Assembly (NCBI RefSeq): GCF_019320115.1
Contig: NC_089593.1
Coordinates: 35,101,835 to 35,165,834 of the forward strand
Source: Miscanthus floridulus
Lineage: Eukaryota > Streptophyta > Magnoliopsida > Poales > Poaceae
Length of the DNA: 64,000 nt
Direction of reading: 5' to 3'
This document shows, piece by piece, positions 1 through 13,198 of the stretch. Both the position numbers and the translations under genes were made by a program. Below the pieces are notes generated by a model. The model saw only the letters and a program-made list of their open reading frames with translations, was not told the origin of the DNA and did not search any database. The number at the start of each line of letters is the position of its first letter. Within the stretch, counting starts at the first letter, position 1.

Positions 1-3000
1 TGTAAATCGGGTTTAAAGTTGTTATTTTCTAAAATTTATAATTTGAATGGTCCAAAATTAGTGACAAAGATAGATGACCACATTAAAATGATAGAGCATG
101 ATTTTAGAAAATTTTAGGAAAAAAACAATCATATTTGGAGTTAGTATGAGGGAGAAAAACTAGTTATAAGTTTCAGGCATAGATTAAAAAAAGAAATCAC
201 ACTTATTCATCATTGATCATCATGAACAGTTGTGATTTTTCTTTTTAATCACTAGGTAAACTTTGTAACTTGTCTTTCTCCCTTATACTAACTCTAAATG
301 TGATGATTTGTTTCCTAAAATTTACTAAAATCATGTCCTTTCAAGTTACTATGTTGATTTCGTCATTCTTTTCGTTTGGTAAAGTTTGAGCAATTTAAAT
401 TTTTAAATTTAAAAAATGATAAGTTCTAACAAGATTTTCAAAGACCAAATGATTTAAGCTAAAAAATTGATGAATACCAAAGATGTATAACTCATCAAGA
501 TCTATAATATTTATTTTGGTTATTTCTTCATCTAACAAAGTGATAGTAAATAGTATTCTCAAATCAACATGTCTCTCATATAGTTCATGAAACTATAAGT
601 GATATGTGAATTTATGAACAATATTTACTAACACTTTGTCAAATGAAGAAGTGACCAAAATAAAAGTTGTAGATACTAATGAGTTCAACAACTTTTATGT
701 TCACGACTTTTGTAGTTGAGATCATTTAAGGTTTCAAAATCTTCCTTGAAGTTGTCATTTATTGAAATTCAAAATTTGTACTGTTCCGATTTTATTAAAT
801 GAAGAGATGAACAAAATAAAGTTATAGATAGTGATATGTTAAACAAGTTTTATGTTCATCACCTTTACAACTTAAATCATTTAGTGGTTGAAAATCAGGT
901 TTGAAGTTGTTATTTTTTAAATTCAAATTTTAAATTATCCAAAATTAGTGACAAAAAAGATGACCAGACTAAAATGATAGTGCATGATTTTAGAAAATTT
1001 TAGGAAAAAAACCGTCACATTTAGAGTTAGTATGAGGGAGAAAAACTAGTTACAAGTTTTAGGCATAGATTAAAAAAAGAAATCACACTTGTTCATCATT
1101 GATCATCACGAACAGTTATGATTTTTCTTTTTAATCTCTGGGTAAACTTTGTAACTAGTCTTTCTCCCTCGTACAAACTCCAAATGTGATGATTTTTTCC
1201 CTAAAATTTTCTAAAATCATGCCCGATCAAGTTACCGTGTTGATTTGGTCATTCTTTTTGTTTGACAAAGTTTGAGCAATTCAAATTTTCAAATTTAAAA
1301 AAATGGTAAGTTCTAACAAGATTTTGAAACACCAAATGATTTCAGCTAAAAAAGTGATAAATACCAAAGATGTATAACTCATCATGATCTTCAACTTTTA
1401 TTTTGGTTATTTCTTCATCTGACAAAGTGATAATAAACATTATTCACAAATCAATATGTCTCTCATATAGTTCATGAAACTATGAGTGATATATGAATTT
1501 ATGAATAATGTTTACTAACACTTTATCAAATTAAGAAGTGACCCAAATAAAAGTTGCAGATAGTGATGAGTTCAACAACTTTTATGTTCATGAATTCTAT
1601 AATTGAAATCATTTAAGGTTTGAAAATCTTATTTGAAGTTGTCATTTATTGAAATTTAAAATTTGAACTATTCAAATTTTGTCAAATGAAAACATGACCA
1701 AAATAAAAGTTGTAGATAGTGATGTGTTCAACAACTTTTATGTTCATCACCTTTACAGCTAAAATCATTTAGTGGTTGAAAATCAGGTTTGAAGTTGTTA
1801 TTTTCTAAAATTCAAAATTTAAATTATCCAAAATTAGTGACAAAGATAGATGACCACACTAAAATGATAGAGCATGATTTTAGAAAATTTTAGGAAAAAA
1901 ACAATCATATTTGGAGTTAGTATGAGGGAGAAAAACTAGTCACAAGTTTCAGCAATAGATTAAAAAAAATCACACTTGTTCATCATTGATCATCATGAAC
2001 AGTTGTGATTTTTCTTTTTAATCACTCAGTAAACTTTGTAACTAGTCTTTCTCCCTCATACTAACTCTAAATGTGATGATTTTTTTTAAAATTTACTAAA
2101 ATCATGTCCTATCAAGTTACTGTGTTGATTTTGTCATTCTTTTGTTTGACAAAGTTTGAGCAATTCAAAATTTCAAATTTAAAAAATGATAAGTTCTAAC
2201 AAGATTTTGAAAGACCAAATGATTTTAGCTAAAAAAGTGATGAATACCAAAGATGTATAACTTATCAAGATCTACAACATTTATTTTGGTTATTTCGTCA
2301 TCTGACAAAGTGATAGTAAACAATATTCACAAATCAACATGTCTCTCATATAGTTCATGAAACTATGAGTGATATGTGAATTTGTGAACAATGTTTACTA
2401 ATACTTTGTCAAATGAAGAAGTGACAAAAATAAAAGTTGTAGATAGTGATGAGTTCAACAACTTTTATATTCACGACTTTTGTAGTTGAAATCATTTAAG
2501 GTTTCAAAATCTTGCTTGAAGTTGTTATTTATTGAAATTCAAAATTTAACTGTTCAAATTTTATTAAATGAAAATATGACAAAATAAAGTTGTAGATAGT
2601 GATGTGTTCAACAACTTTTATGTTCATCACCTTTACAGCTGAAATCATTTAGTGGTTGAAAATCAGGTTTGAAGTTGTTATTTTCTGAAATTTATAATTT
2701 GAATGGTCCAAAATTAGTGACAAAGACAAATGACCATACTAAAATGATAGAGCATGATATTAGAAACTTTTAGAAAAAAACAATCATATTTGGAGTTAGT
2801 ATGAGGGAGAAAAACTAGTCACAAGTTTCAACCATAGATTAAAAAAAGAAATCACACTTGTTCATCATTGATCATCATGAACAGTTGTAATTTTTCTTTT
2901 TAATCACTAGGTAAACTTTGTTACTAGGCTTTCTCCCTCATACTAACTCTAAATGTGATGATTTTTTCCTAACATTTACTAAAATCATGTCCTATCAAGT

Positions 3001-6000
3001 TACTATGTTGATTCATCATTCTTTTCGTTTGACAAAGTTTGAGCAATTCAAATTTTAAAATTTAAAAAAATGATAACTTCTAACAAGATTTTGAAAGACC
3101 AAATGATTTTAGTTGAAAAAGTGATGAATACCAAAGATGTATAACTTATCAAGATCTACAATATTTATTTTGGTTATTTCTTCATCTAACAAAGTGATTG
3201 TAAACAATATTCACAAATCAATATGTCTCTCATATAGTTCATGAAACTATGAGTGATATGCAAATTTGTGAATAATGTTTACTAACACTTTGTCAAATAA
3301 AGAAGTGACCAAAATAAAAGTTGTAGATAGTGATGAGTTCAACAACTTTTATGTTCATGACTTTTGTAGTTGAAATCATTTAAGGTTTCAAAATCTTGCT
3401 TGAAGTGGTCATTTATTGAAATTCAAATTTGAATTGTTTAAATTTTATTAAATGAAAATATGACCAAAATAAAGTTGTAGATAGTGATGTGTTCAACAAC
3501 TTTTAAGTTCATCACCTTTACAGCTGAAATCATTTAGTGGTTGTAAATCGGGTTTAAAGTTGTTATTTTCTAAAATTTATAATTTGAATGGTCCAAAATT
3601 AGTGACAAAGATAGATGACCACATTAAAATGATAGAGCATGATTTTAGAAAATTTTAGGAAAAAAACAATCATATTTGGAGTTAGTATGAGGGAGAAAAA
3701 CTAGTTACAAGTTTCAGGCATAGATTAAAAAAAGAAATCACACTTGTTCATCATTGATCATCATGAATAGTTGTGATTTTTCTTTTTAATCACTAGGTAA
3801 ACTTTGTAACTTGTCTTTCTCCCTTATACTAACTCTAAATGTGATGATTTGTTTCCTAAAATTTACTAAAATCATGTCCTATCAAGTTACTATGTTGATT
3901 TCGTCATTCTTTTCGTTTGGTAAAGTTTGAGCAATTCAAATTTTTAAATTTAAAAAATGATAAGTTCTAACAAGATTTTCAAAGACCAAATGATTTTAGC
4001 TGAAAAAGTGATGAATACCAAAGATGTATAACTCATCAAGATCTACAACATTTATTTTGGTTATTTCTTCATCTAACAAAGTGATAGTAAATAGTATTCT
4101 CAAATCAACATGTCTCTCATATAGTTCATGAAACTATAAGTGATATGTGAATTTATGAACAATATTTACTAACACTTTGTCAAATGAAGAAGTGACCAAA
4201 ATAAAAGTTGTAGATACTAATGAGTTCAACAACTTTTATGTTCACGACTTTTGTAGTTGAGATCATTTAAGGTTTCAAAATCTTCCTTGAAGTTGTCATT
4301 TATTGAAATTCAAAATTTGTAACTGTTCCGATTTTATTAAATGAAAAGATAAACAAAATAAAGTTATAGATAGTGATGTGTTAAACAAGTTTTATGTTCA
4401 TCACCTTTACAACTTAAATCATTTAGTGGTTGAAAATCAGGTTTGAAGTTGTTATTTTTTAAATTCAAATTTTAAATTATCCAAAATTAGTGACAAAAAA
4501 GATGACCAGACTAAAATGATAGCGCATGATTTTAGAAAATTTTAGGAAAAAAACCGTCACATTTAGAGTTAGTATGAGGGAGAAAAACTAGTTACAAGTT
4601 TCAGGCATAGATTAAAAAAGAAATCACACTTGTTCATCATTGATCATCACGAACAATTATGATTTTTCTTTTTAATCTCTGGGTAAACTTTGTAACTAGT
4701 CTTTCTCCCTCGTACAAACTCCAAATGTGATGATTTTTTTCCCTAAAATTTTCTAAAATCATGCCCGATCAAGTTACCGTGTTGATTTGGTCATTCTTTT
4801 TGTTTGACAAAGTTTGAGCAATTCAAATTTTCAAATTTAAAAAAATGGTAAGTTCTAACAAGATTTTGAAACACCAAATGATTTCAGCTGAAAAAGTGAT
4901 GAATACCAAAGATGTATAACTCATCATGATCTTCAACTTTTATTTTGGTTATTTCTTCATCTAACAAAGTGATAATAAACATTATTCACAAATCAATATG
5001 TCTCTCATATAGTTCATGAAACTATGAGTGATATGTGAATTTATGAATAATGTTTACTAACACTTTATCAAATTAAGAAGTGACCCAAATAAAAGTTGCA
5101 GATAGTGATGAGTTCAACAACTTTTATGTTCATGAATTCTATAATTGAAATCATTTAAGGTTTGAAAATCTTATTTGAAGTTGTCATTTATTGAAATTTA
5201 AAATTTGAACTATTCAAATTTTGTCAAATTAAAATATAACCAAAATAAAAGTTATAGATAGTGATGTGTTCAACAACTTTTATGTTCATCACCTTTACAG
5301 CTGAAATCATTTAGTGGTTGACAATCAGGTTTGAAGTTGTTATGTTCTAAAATTCAAAATTCAAATTGTCCAAAATTAGTGACAAAGATAGTTGACAACA
5401 CTAAAATGATAGAGCATGATTTTAGAAAATTTTAGGAAAAAAACAATCCTTTTTAATCACTAGGTAAACTTTGTAACTAGTCTTTCTCCCTCATACTAAC
5501 TCTAAACATGATGATTTTTTTCCTAAAATTTACTAAAATCATGTATTACTGTGTTGATTTCATCATTCTTTTGGTTTGACAAAGTTTGAGCAATTCAAAT
5601 TTTCAAATTTAAAAAAATGATAAGTTCTAACAAGATTTTGAAAGACTAAATGATTTTAGTTGAAAAAGTGATGAATACCAAAGATGTATAACTTATCAAG
5701 ATCTACAACATTTATTTTGGTTATTTCTTCATTTGACAAAGTGATAGTAAACAATATTCATAAACCAACATGTCTCTCATATAGTTCATGAAACTATGAG
5801 TGATATGTGAATTTATGAACAATGTTTACTAACACTTTATTAAATGAAGATGTGACCAAAATAAAAGTTGTAGATAGTGATGAGTTCAACAACTTTTATG
5901 TTCACGACTTTTGTAGTTGAAATCATTTAAGGTTTCAAAATCTTGCTTGAAGTTGTCATTTATTGAAATTCAAAATATTGAACTGTTCAAATTTTATTAA

Positions 6001-8330
6001 ATGAAAATAGGACCAAAATAAAGTTGTAGATAGTGATGTGTTCAACAACTTTTTTGTTCATCACCTTTACAGCTGAAATCATTTGGTGGTTGAAAATCAG
6101 GTTTGAAGTTGTTATTTTCTGAAATTTATAATTTGAATGGTCCAAAATTAGTGACAAAGATAGATGACCACACTAAAATGATAGAGCACGATTTTAGAAA
6201 ATTTTAGGAAAAAACAATCATATTTGGAGTTAGTATGATGGAGAAAAACTAGTTACAAGTTTTAGGAATAGATTAAAAAAATCACACTTGTTCATCATTG
6301 ATCATCATGAACAGTTGTGATTTTTCTTTTTAATATCTGGGTAAACTTTGTAACTAGTCTTTCTCCCTCGTACAAACTCCAAATGTGATGATTTTTTTCC
6401 TAAAATTTTCTAAAATCATGCCCTATCAAGTAACCATGTTGATTTGGTCATTCTTTTCAGTTTGACAAAGTTTGAGCAATTCAAATTTTCAAATTTAAAA
6501 AAATGGCAAGTTCTAACAAGATTTTGAAACACCAAATGATTTCAGTTGAAAAAGTGTGAATACCAAAGATGTATAACTCATCATGTTCTTCAACTTTTAT
6601 TTTGGTTATTTCTTCATCTAATAAAGTGATAGTAAACATTATTCACAAATCAACATGTCTCTCATATAGTTCATGAAACTATGAGTGATATGTGAATTTA
6701 TGAATAATATTTACTAACACTTTATCAAATGAAGAAGTGACCAAAATAAAAGTTGTAGATAGTGATGAGTTCAACAACTTTTATGTTCATGACTTCTATA
6801 GTTGAAATCATTTAAGGTCTGAAAATCTTATTTGAAGTTGTCATTTATTGAAATTCAAAATTTGAACTATTCAAATTTCGTCAAATGAAAACATGACCAA
6901 AATAAAATTTGTAGATAGTGATGTGTTCAACAACTTTTATGTTCATCACCTTTACAGCTGAAATCTTTTAGTGGTTGAAAATCAGGTTTTAAGTTGTTAT
7001 TTTCTGAAATTCAAAATACGAATTGTCCAAAATTAGTGACAAAGATAGATGACAGCACTAAAATGATAGAGCATGATTTTAGAAAATTTTAGGAAAAAAA
7101 CAATCATATTTGGAGTTAGTATGAGGAAGAAAAACTAGTCACAAGTTTTAGCCATAGATTAAAAAAAGAAGTCACACTTGTTCATCATTGATCATCATGA
7201 ACAATTGTGATTTTTCTTTTTAGTCACTGGGTAAACTTTGTAACTAGTCTTTCTCCCTCATACTAACTCTAAATGTAATGATTTTTTCCTAAAATTTACT
7301 AAAATCATGTCCTATCAAGTTACAGTGTTGATTTCGTCTTTCTTTTCGTTTGACCAAGTTTGAGCAATTCAAATTTTCAAATTTAAAAAAAAATGATAAG
7401 TTCTAACAAGATTTTAAAAGACCAAATGATTTTAGCTAAAAAAGTGATGATACCAAAGATGTATAACTTATCAAGATCTACAACATTTATTTTGGTTATG
7501 TCTTCATCTGACAAAGTGATAGTAAACTAATATTCACAAATCAACATGTCTCTCATATAGTTCATGAAACTATGAGTGATATGTGAATTTGTGGACAATG
7601 TTTACTAACACTTTGTCAAATGAAGAAGTGACCAAAATAAAAGTTGTAGATAGTAAGTGAGTTCAACAACTTTTATGTTCACTGACTTTTGTAGTTGAAA
7701 TTATTTATGGTTTCAAAATCTTGCTTGAAGTTGTCATTTATTGAAATTCAATATTTGAACTATTCAAATTTTATTAAATGAAAATATGACCAAAATAAAG
7801 TTGTAGATAGTGATGTGTTCAACAACTTTTATGTTCATCACCTTTACAGCTGAAATCATTTAGTGGTTGAAAATCAGGTTTGAAGTTGTTATTTTCTGAA
7901 ATTTATAATTTGAATGGTCCAAAATTAGTGACAAAGATAGATGACCACACTAAAATGATAGAGCATGATTTTAGAAAATTTTAGGAAAAAACAATCATAT
8001 TTGGAGTTAGTATGAGGGAGAAAAACTAGTTACATGTTTCAAGCATAGATTAAAAAAAGAAATCACACTTGTTCATCATTGATCATCGTGAATATTTGTG
8101 ATTTTTCTTTTTAATCTCTGGGTAAACTTTGTAACTAGTCTTTCTCCCTCGTACAAACTCCAAATGTGATGATTTTTTCCTAAATTTTTCTAAAATCATG
8201 CCCTATCAAGTTACCGTGTTGATTTGGTCATTCTTTTCGTTTGACAAAGTTTGAGCAATTCAAATTTTCAAATTTAAAAAAATGACAAGTTCTAACAAGA
8301 TTTTGAAACACCAAATGATTTCAGTTGATT
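1..8330. repeat. AT-rich tandem satellite, ~885-bp monomer, four-monomer higher-order repeat
   Basis: Nine complete monomers and one half monomer lie head to tail. By eye they start at 1, 889, 1777, 2657, 3542, 4431, 5319, 6091, 6976 and 7868. Most are 880-892 bp; the one at 5319 is ~772 bp because the centre of its first palindrome is deleted near 5445. Monomers 1 and 5 and monomers 2 and 6 match better than neighbours do, giving a 3541-bp period. Each monomer holds two imperfect palindromes with arms of roughly 200 bp, with dyads near offsets ~220 and ~595. Two variants of the first palindrome's right arm exist: one with 'ctctgggtaaac' and 'cgtacaaactcc', the other with 'cactaggtaaac' and 'catactaactct'. 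No coding potential was seen. I do not recognise the family. The module loosely recalls the internal repeats of grass CACTA elements, which is inference only. Confidence 0.93.
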
Positions 8331-8334
8331 TGGT

Positions 8335-8821
8335 CACTTTATTTTTGGTTTATGATGGGTAAGTCTAGCTGAGTACATTCGAGTACTCAGGGTTTTTCCC
8401 ACCATATTGCAGGTGAAGTTCTCGGACTGCTAAAGATGGTGGCTAACCGCCGGTGGGCTCGGCGACTCTATATAGTGTTCTTATCTATATGCCTTTGTCA
8501 TAGGATGTCACGTATGCTAGCAATGTATTTGGAACTTATATTATTATAATCATTTGAAAGCTATGTTGTTTTCACTCGGTTTTGAAACCCAAACTTGTAT
8601 TATTATTTGTGAACTCATTGTAAACATTATTTCCGTTGCAACTCTATGTATATGATGTGTATTTGCTTAATCATGCGATCTTAGTTGTGATGTTGATTTA
8701 CTGAGGTCCTTCCTGACACTAGGCGGACTACCAAGTTTATATAAGTAAAGTATGTGTGCGTCAATGTGTTAAACGGGGACAACCATACTTAAGCTTATAT
8801 GAATTGGGTGGTTCTGTCATA
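8335..8821 (+). mobile_element. 3' fragment of a chromovirus-like LTR
   Basis: The segment 'gagtactcagggttt...ttgcaggtga' near 8376-8415 parallels the distal LTR part of element 2 at 37800-37840 and 46975-47020. The end 'ggttctgtcata' at 8810-8821 parallels the element 2 LTR end 'ggttctgccaca', with CA changed to TA. No primer site follows, so this is a broken LTR end directly abutting the satellite array. Family assignment rests on this similarity alone. Confidence 0.55.
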
Positions 8822-10043
8822 GGAGAGTAGACTGAAATGAGTACTAAAGACTTTTTAGGAGATCATCAACTCACTAGTATGACTATCGAAATCATGAGCA
8901 ACAAAACAATATTATCATGCCAATGAGAGTGGCATGACAAGGTTTTCAATGTGAAAATCATCATCCAACATGATGGATCTTGCCGCGCCAACACATGTGG
9001 CGCGACAACATGATTTTATCGCGTTAGGAGTGTTGAAGTGATGAAAAGGGTTGGAAATTTTTTTTAAAAATGAGTGTGGATATTTTTAAAATAAAAGTTA
9101 AAAAGGATTAAAAATATGAAAATCTACTAGTGGGTGTGAGAAAGGAGCATTTCTAGAGATGACCAGATACTTACACCCTTTTACATTGTTGTTGCTTGTC
9201 GAATATGGTGAATCCACAATCAAATATAGAACACTATGATATTCGTCTATTATAAACTTTCCTTGCAATGCTCAATGACCGGTGACACGGATTGAACATT
9301 TGCATGGTGTACGTGCAAACATTGAACTTGACTATGACTTTGATGATGGCTAGGAGGACTAGTTGATTTTGTCTACGCTCAAGCATATATGGTCATAGAT
9401 TGGGAATCTGCCTGCTTCATTGCGATGCTTGCTTTGTTTTTTAGTTCGATTTAGTCAAAGTGGACTTGTAATAAAGTTATGTATTGAATTTAAATTCTTG
9501 ATGTACTTGGTTTGTACTCTAGGAATGTTCAATCTATGATATTTTGCACTCTATGATGAATGTTTGGATGTGTGGCGCAATGGACAAACATGATAACTGA
9601 CGAGACCTAGAACTATCATATAGGTGCAAATGGTCTCGATTTTCATTGAAAAGTCCTGCTTTACTAGCAAGATCCATTTATATGTTCTGTTTCTCATATG
9701 TTGGATGCACTTGCATTTATTCGAAGCAATGTTGGTATTTCTTATGTTCATAGATAAATCCACAAGTGCATGGAGTACCGTTGTATCAATTCACTGGGAG
9801 TGTTCCAAGTATTATATCCATAGCGAAACATGTAAGATTAACAATGGACTATCGTAACCAAGGATAGCAGCAACAAGGTTAAAGATAAACAAGAGTATAT
9901 ATAGGACTTCTAAGGTTCTTAACTTCTAACTTAAGATAGAGTTGTATTCTAGTGTTCACTTGGGGACATTACTAAGGAAGAGCATAACAGAATATAACTT
10001 CTTCCATCGCAACCGGGTCTTACTAGGCCTATAGACGGGAGGT
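8822..10043. other. Intergenic or decayed repeat DNA, no gene seen
   Basis: No ORF here has credible coding character. Short hairpins cluster at 8916-9007, including the GC-rich dyad 'tgccgcgcca'/'tggcgcgaca' at 8981-9007, a type common in grass transposons. The remainder is AT-rich and unrecognised. A purine stretch 'gacgggagg' just before 10044 could be a decayed polypurine tract for the following LTR. Confidence 0.5.
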
Positions 10044-10316
10044 TGTTGATGGTAGTTAATAACCATTATAAACCATCCATATAACATGCATAAGGGCATA
10101 AATATAATCACCAACGAAGGTCTAGGGGTTTAAACTAACAAATTCTATAAGTTTTGGTGAATCTGTATTTTCTATAGGGTTTATCCAGAAACCATCAAGG
10201 TGGACCAAGATGTTAGATTTAATTGTGCTTATCTGCAGCAAAACGGACACCAGAAGGTTCCAGAAGACTCAAGAGGACTCCACACTGAAGCGGAGGGTAA
10301 GACACCTCCAGGTGGG

Positions 10317-10414
10317 GCAGCCCCTAGGGCCCACTGTCAGCCTTCGCGTTGCAATATCGGTTCTAGCAGCCCCTAGGGCCCACTGTCAGCCTTCGCATTG
10401 CAATATCAGTTCTC
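10317..10414 (+). repeat. 49-bp tandem duplication upstream of the LTR A TATA box
   Basis: Two adjacent copies begin 'gcagcccctagggcccactg' at 10317 and 10366. They differ at only two positions seen by eye (gcg/gca and cgg/cag). The pair sits ~75-170 bp upstream of the TATA box, where U3 enhancer repeats usually lie, so an enhancer role is possible but unproven. Confidence 0.8.
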
Positions 10415-10488
10415 CACCACCTCCTAGGTTTCATCTATGCCATTCTTTAAGTCGGTTTGATCCAAGGGCTCACATTGGACGCTCTGGC

Positions 10489-10497
10489 CTATATATA
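10489..10497 (+). promoter_or_regulatory. TATA box of LTR A
   Basis: 'ctatatata' follows a GC-rich U3 and precedes, by about 30 bp, the likely transcript start near the CCCCTACCACC stretch. Placement inside the LTR fits a retrotransposon promoter. Confidence 0.55.
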
Positions 10498-11530
10498 CCA
10501 GCCCCTACCACCCCCTGAGGCATATTGCATAAGTCATTTGAGAAGACAGAAACCCTAATCATCCTCAGAGCGCCATCATATTCTAGGGCATAGCTTGCTA
10601 GGCTATGTCTAGAGGGAGGCAAGCAGGCTTCGCTTGGATTCCCGATCTTATCAAGAGCATGGTTTGGTATAATCTTTGTACCCCCTCTATTTTGTACCTC
10701 CATTATTTTTATATGCTAGTTGCAATTGTTATGATAATATTAGTATTCATCTTATTCAGGTTCTTCTTTATAATGTTCAATGTCTACTTTGATTATATAC
10801 TTAGTATAGCTAGTTTATCATTATGATTATGCATAAGTTCATATAGCGCTCACTCTAAAGTACACGGGGTGGGTGGTCGCCATTGTGTAAGCATGGTGCT
10901 TATATGTTGTTTATCTACAGATACACCCTATATTCTGGGTCATATGGTAGATCGCAGATGTGACACTCCCGTTGAATCCTTTGTAGTCCACTCCCTGAAT
11001 ATAGGTACAAGTAGGGTCCAATTATGAAGGAAGAACAAGCTCTATTCTTAATCTTCCTTAATAGTATCCCTTATGTGTAGATATAAAGATAACCTTAGCC
11101 ATGACTACTAGGTGTAATTGCACTAATCAATGTATACTTTGACTTGTAATTAAGAATGAGTTAGGAATTATTTCTCTAATATTCTACCTGACCATGCTAA
11201 TGCCATAGAAAGGAGTACTCTGAGTGATTTATCACTATTAATGATCAATACTTTTGACTTACCCTATTATGAGTAGAATATTGGTTATGGTTTACTTCTC
11301 CATCAATAGTATAAGTTTTCAATACATGTCCATGCTAGACCTTCCCTGTGGTAAAAATATAAATAGCAATAACTAGAATACTCCTGGGTGAAGTGGTACA
11401 ATGGTATAATTATCTGTCCACTGGTAGATCCTTTTTATTCATATATTTATATATTCTTCCTAGTCACATAAATTAATAAAGAACTACTTAGTATTATTCT
11501 CGTAGTAATGCTATGTAGTACCAACAAGCA

Positions 11531-11825
11531 TCTCTAGCATCATCACTAGGGATGACAACCTAGTAAAGTAATGTTAGGAGATATAGGTTTATAATAGGTG
11601 ACTATTAAAACAAGTGACAAGTTAATAAATACAGGTGGACTGTAGAGGATCAATGAGACTATCACTCTCACGATCTACCACATGTTCGGAATGCAGGGTG
11701 CATCCACGAGTAGCCGAAAGTCTAAGCACCACACTTATACTAACGATTACTACTTTAACCCCGACGTCAAGGATTAAAGCACTCAAACGAGTCGTGATCC
11801 TGATGAAAACAAAGAACACAGTGCT
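11531..11825 (+). mobile_element. Primer site and leader of element A, truncated
   Basis: The leader starts with a degenerate tRNA-Asp-like primer site at 11535-11552 and stops where LTR B1 begins at 11826. The same leader is repeated at 26310-26604, where LTR B2 begins at the same point. This indicates that element B inserted into the leader of element A. No coding sequence is recognised; short ORFs on both strands are incidental. Confidence 0.5.
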
Positions 11826-12430
11826 TGTTGATGGTCACTAAATGCCTATTTTGACCATCAACATTGCACCAAAAATGGGAGTAAACAACAATGAACAACA
11901 ACATAGGTACTGATTTATATTTATAATTCACATATTTTCACTTGTACTTGGAGATCTTTGGTCATGTAGGAAAACTATGCAAAAATATCAAAAATCAAGC
12001 AACTAGAAGCATTTGGAGCAAGGTGGGCCACCATGGTCCACTTGGAGGAGCCGCCTGGCCCCACCATGGTGCCGGCCGACATGGAACTTCAAGTGCCACC
12101 TCACCAATCCATGTGAAATGGCCAAGAAACACACCCCCAAGCCTTCTCCACTGTTGATTCCAAGTTAGTGTATGATCAAGGGCCAAAAAGAGGCATCACA
12201 TGGATTGATGACTCACCATCCGGTATGTCGGTGCTCAATTGGACAAATGGTGTTCATACCCACAATCTACTATGCCACAAGGGGCCCCACACCAAAGGAG
12301 GAGGGTCCACTCCACACTGGCACTCTGGCCGACGCTCTACCTACGCCGCCCGGCACCCAACTTCCACTCCACCGCCTCTCCTTTGGACACATGCAAGGAA
12401 ACACACTTGGGAGCAATCCTATGCATTAGT
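11826..12430 (+). mobile_element. Truncated LTR of element B (B1)
   Basis: It starts TGTTGATGGTCACTAAATG with the short inverted partner 'tgaccatcaa' just downstream, as in LTRs B2 (26605) and B3 (48335). Similarity to B2 continues to 12430 and stops at the junction with element 1 gag sequence. Only about the first third of the LTR is present. Confidence 0.8.
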
Positions 12431-13198
12431 CACAGGTGGCGGTGGTGGTGGATTTATGAGAGCATCACATCCACGACCATGGCCTCTGCCTCTTCCTCCT
12501 CTTGCGGCCATCTGTTTTCCAACAAATGCGCAAAATTTAGAGATTTTCCAAATTATAGAGAGCTTACAAAAGATAAGAAACAATGCTGAGAATTTTCTGG
12601 ACAAGATTCAAATTCAGAAGTTCAGTAAAAATGTTATAACTCGAGTTTCATAGATCCAACAGTGGTGTACCAAGAATTGTTAGAAAGCTTAGGAGATCAT
12701 CTACAACTTTTATGTAGATCACTTTTACAGATTCTAAAACACACATGGTCAAAAGTAGAGCTAAACTGAATCTGTTTTGGGTTCCAGACTACGTAGGAAC
12801 ATCAACTTGTGACAGCTAGATCTCACAAACCTGAACAGCTATTGACTTGATTCGAGAGACATTTGAAAGATATAGAAGTCTAGTTGTCTCCACAAAAATT
12901 TCAGAATTTTTGACAGCCCAGATTTCGAGATACAAGATAAAGATCACAGGCTGCTCCAGAAAACAGCACCGCAGAGATAAGATAAAGCAAACCATCTGCA
13001 TTAAGATTTCATCTAATCTTAAGGTTCCAATCTAAGGAAGTTGTGGACATGCCCACAAACTTCCAGCAATCAAACAAATACCAAATCAACCAAGTTCACA
13101 AATTAAAACATCTAATCATCCAAGTTCACAAGACCAAACAAGACTAAATATGAAACACGAACTAACGACGTGGTAATCTAAATCAAGGCACCTAACAC

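Larger units (their letters stand above)
10044..11530 (+). mobile_element. LTR 'A' of a Tat/Athila-like element
   Basis: It begins TGTTGATGG and ends 'aacaagca', followed after a few bases by a primer-site-like 'tagcatcatcactaggga' (11535-11552). In the duplicate at 26315-26332 this reads 'tggcatcatcactaggga', closer to the tRNA-Asp type site used by Tat/Athila retrotransposons. A TATA box lies at 10490-10497. It shares short blocks such as 'ggtttgatccaaggg' with LTR B, so the two are distant relatives. No second copy of this LTR is in the window apart from the last few bases at 26296. Confidence 0.6.
11517..12430 (+). repeat. 914-bp segment duplicated at 26296-27211
   Basis: This segment (end of LTR A, leader A and the first ~605 bp of LTR B) recurs at 26296-27211 with scattered substitutions and small indels. 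The right copy starts exactly at the outer edge of the element 1 right LTR with 'agtac', which is also the sequence at 11517-11521 and the likely target site. The left copy ends abruptly at 12430, where 'ttagt' meets element 1 gag sequence 'cacagg'. The duplication therefore brackets element 1 and its extra internal fragment. Confidence 0.8.

Noticed and set aside
1..8330. CRISPR array or centromeric 155-180-bp satellite
   Set aside because: Monomers are ~885 bp, AT-rich and palindromic without spacers, in a plant nuclear context. Length and structure do not match the usual grass centromere monomers.
12168..12653. 161-codon plus-strand ORF and its overlapping alternatives
   Set aside because: It crosses the LTR B1/gag junction; the second half is the antisense of element 1 gag. 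Similar ORFs recur in every LTR B copy.
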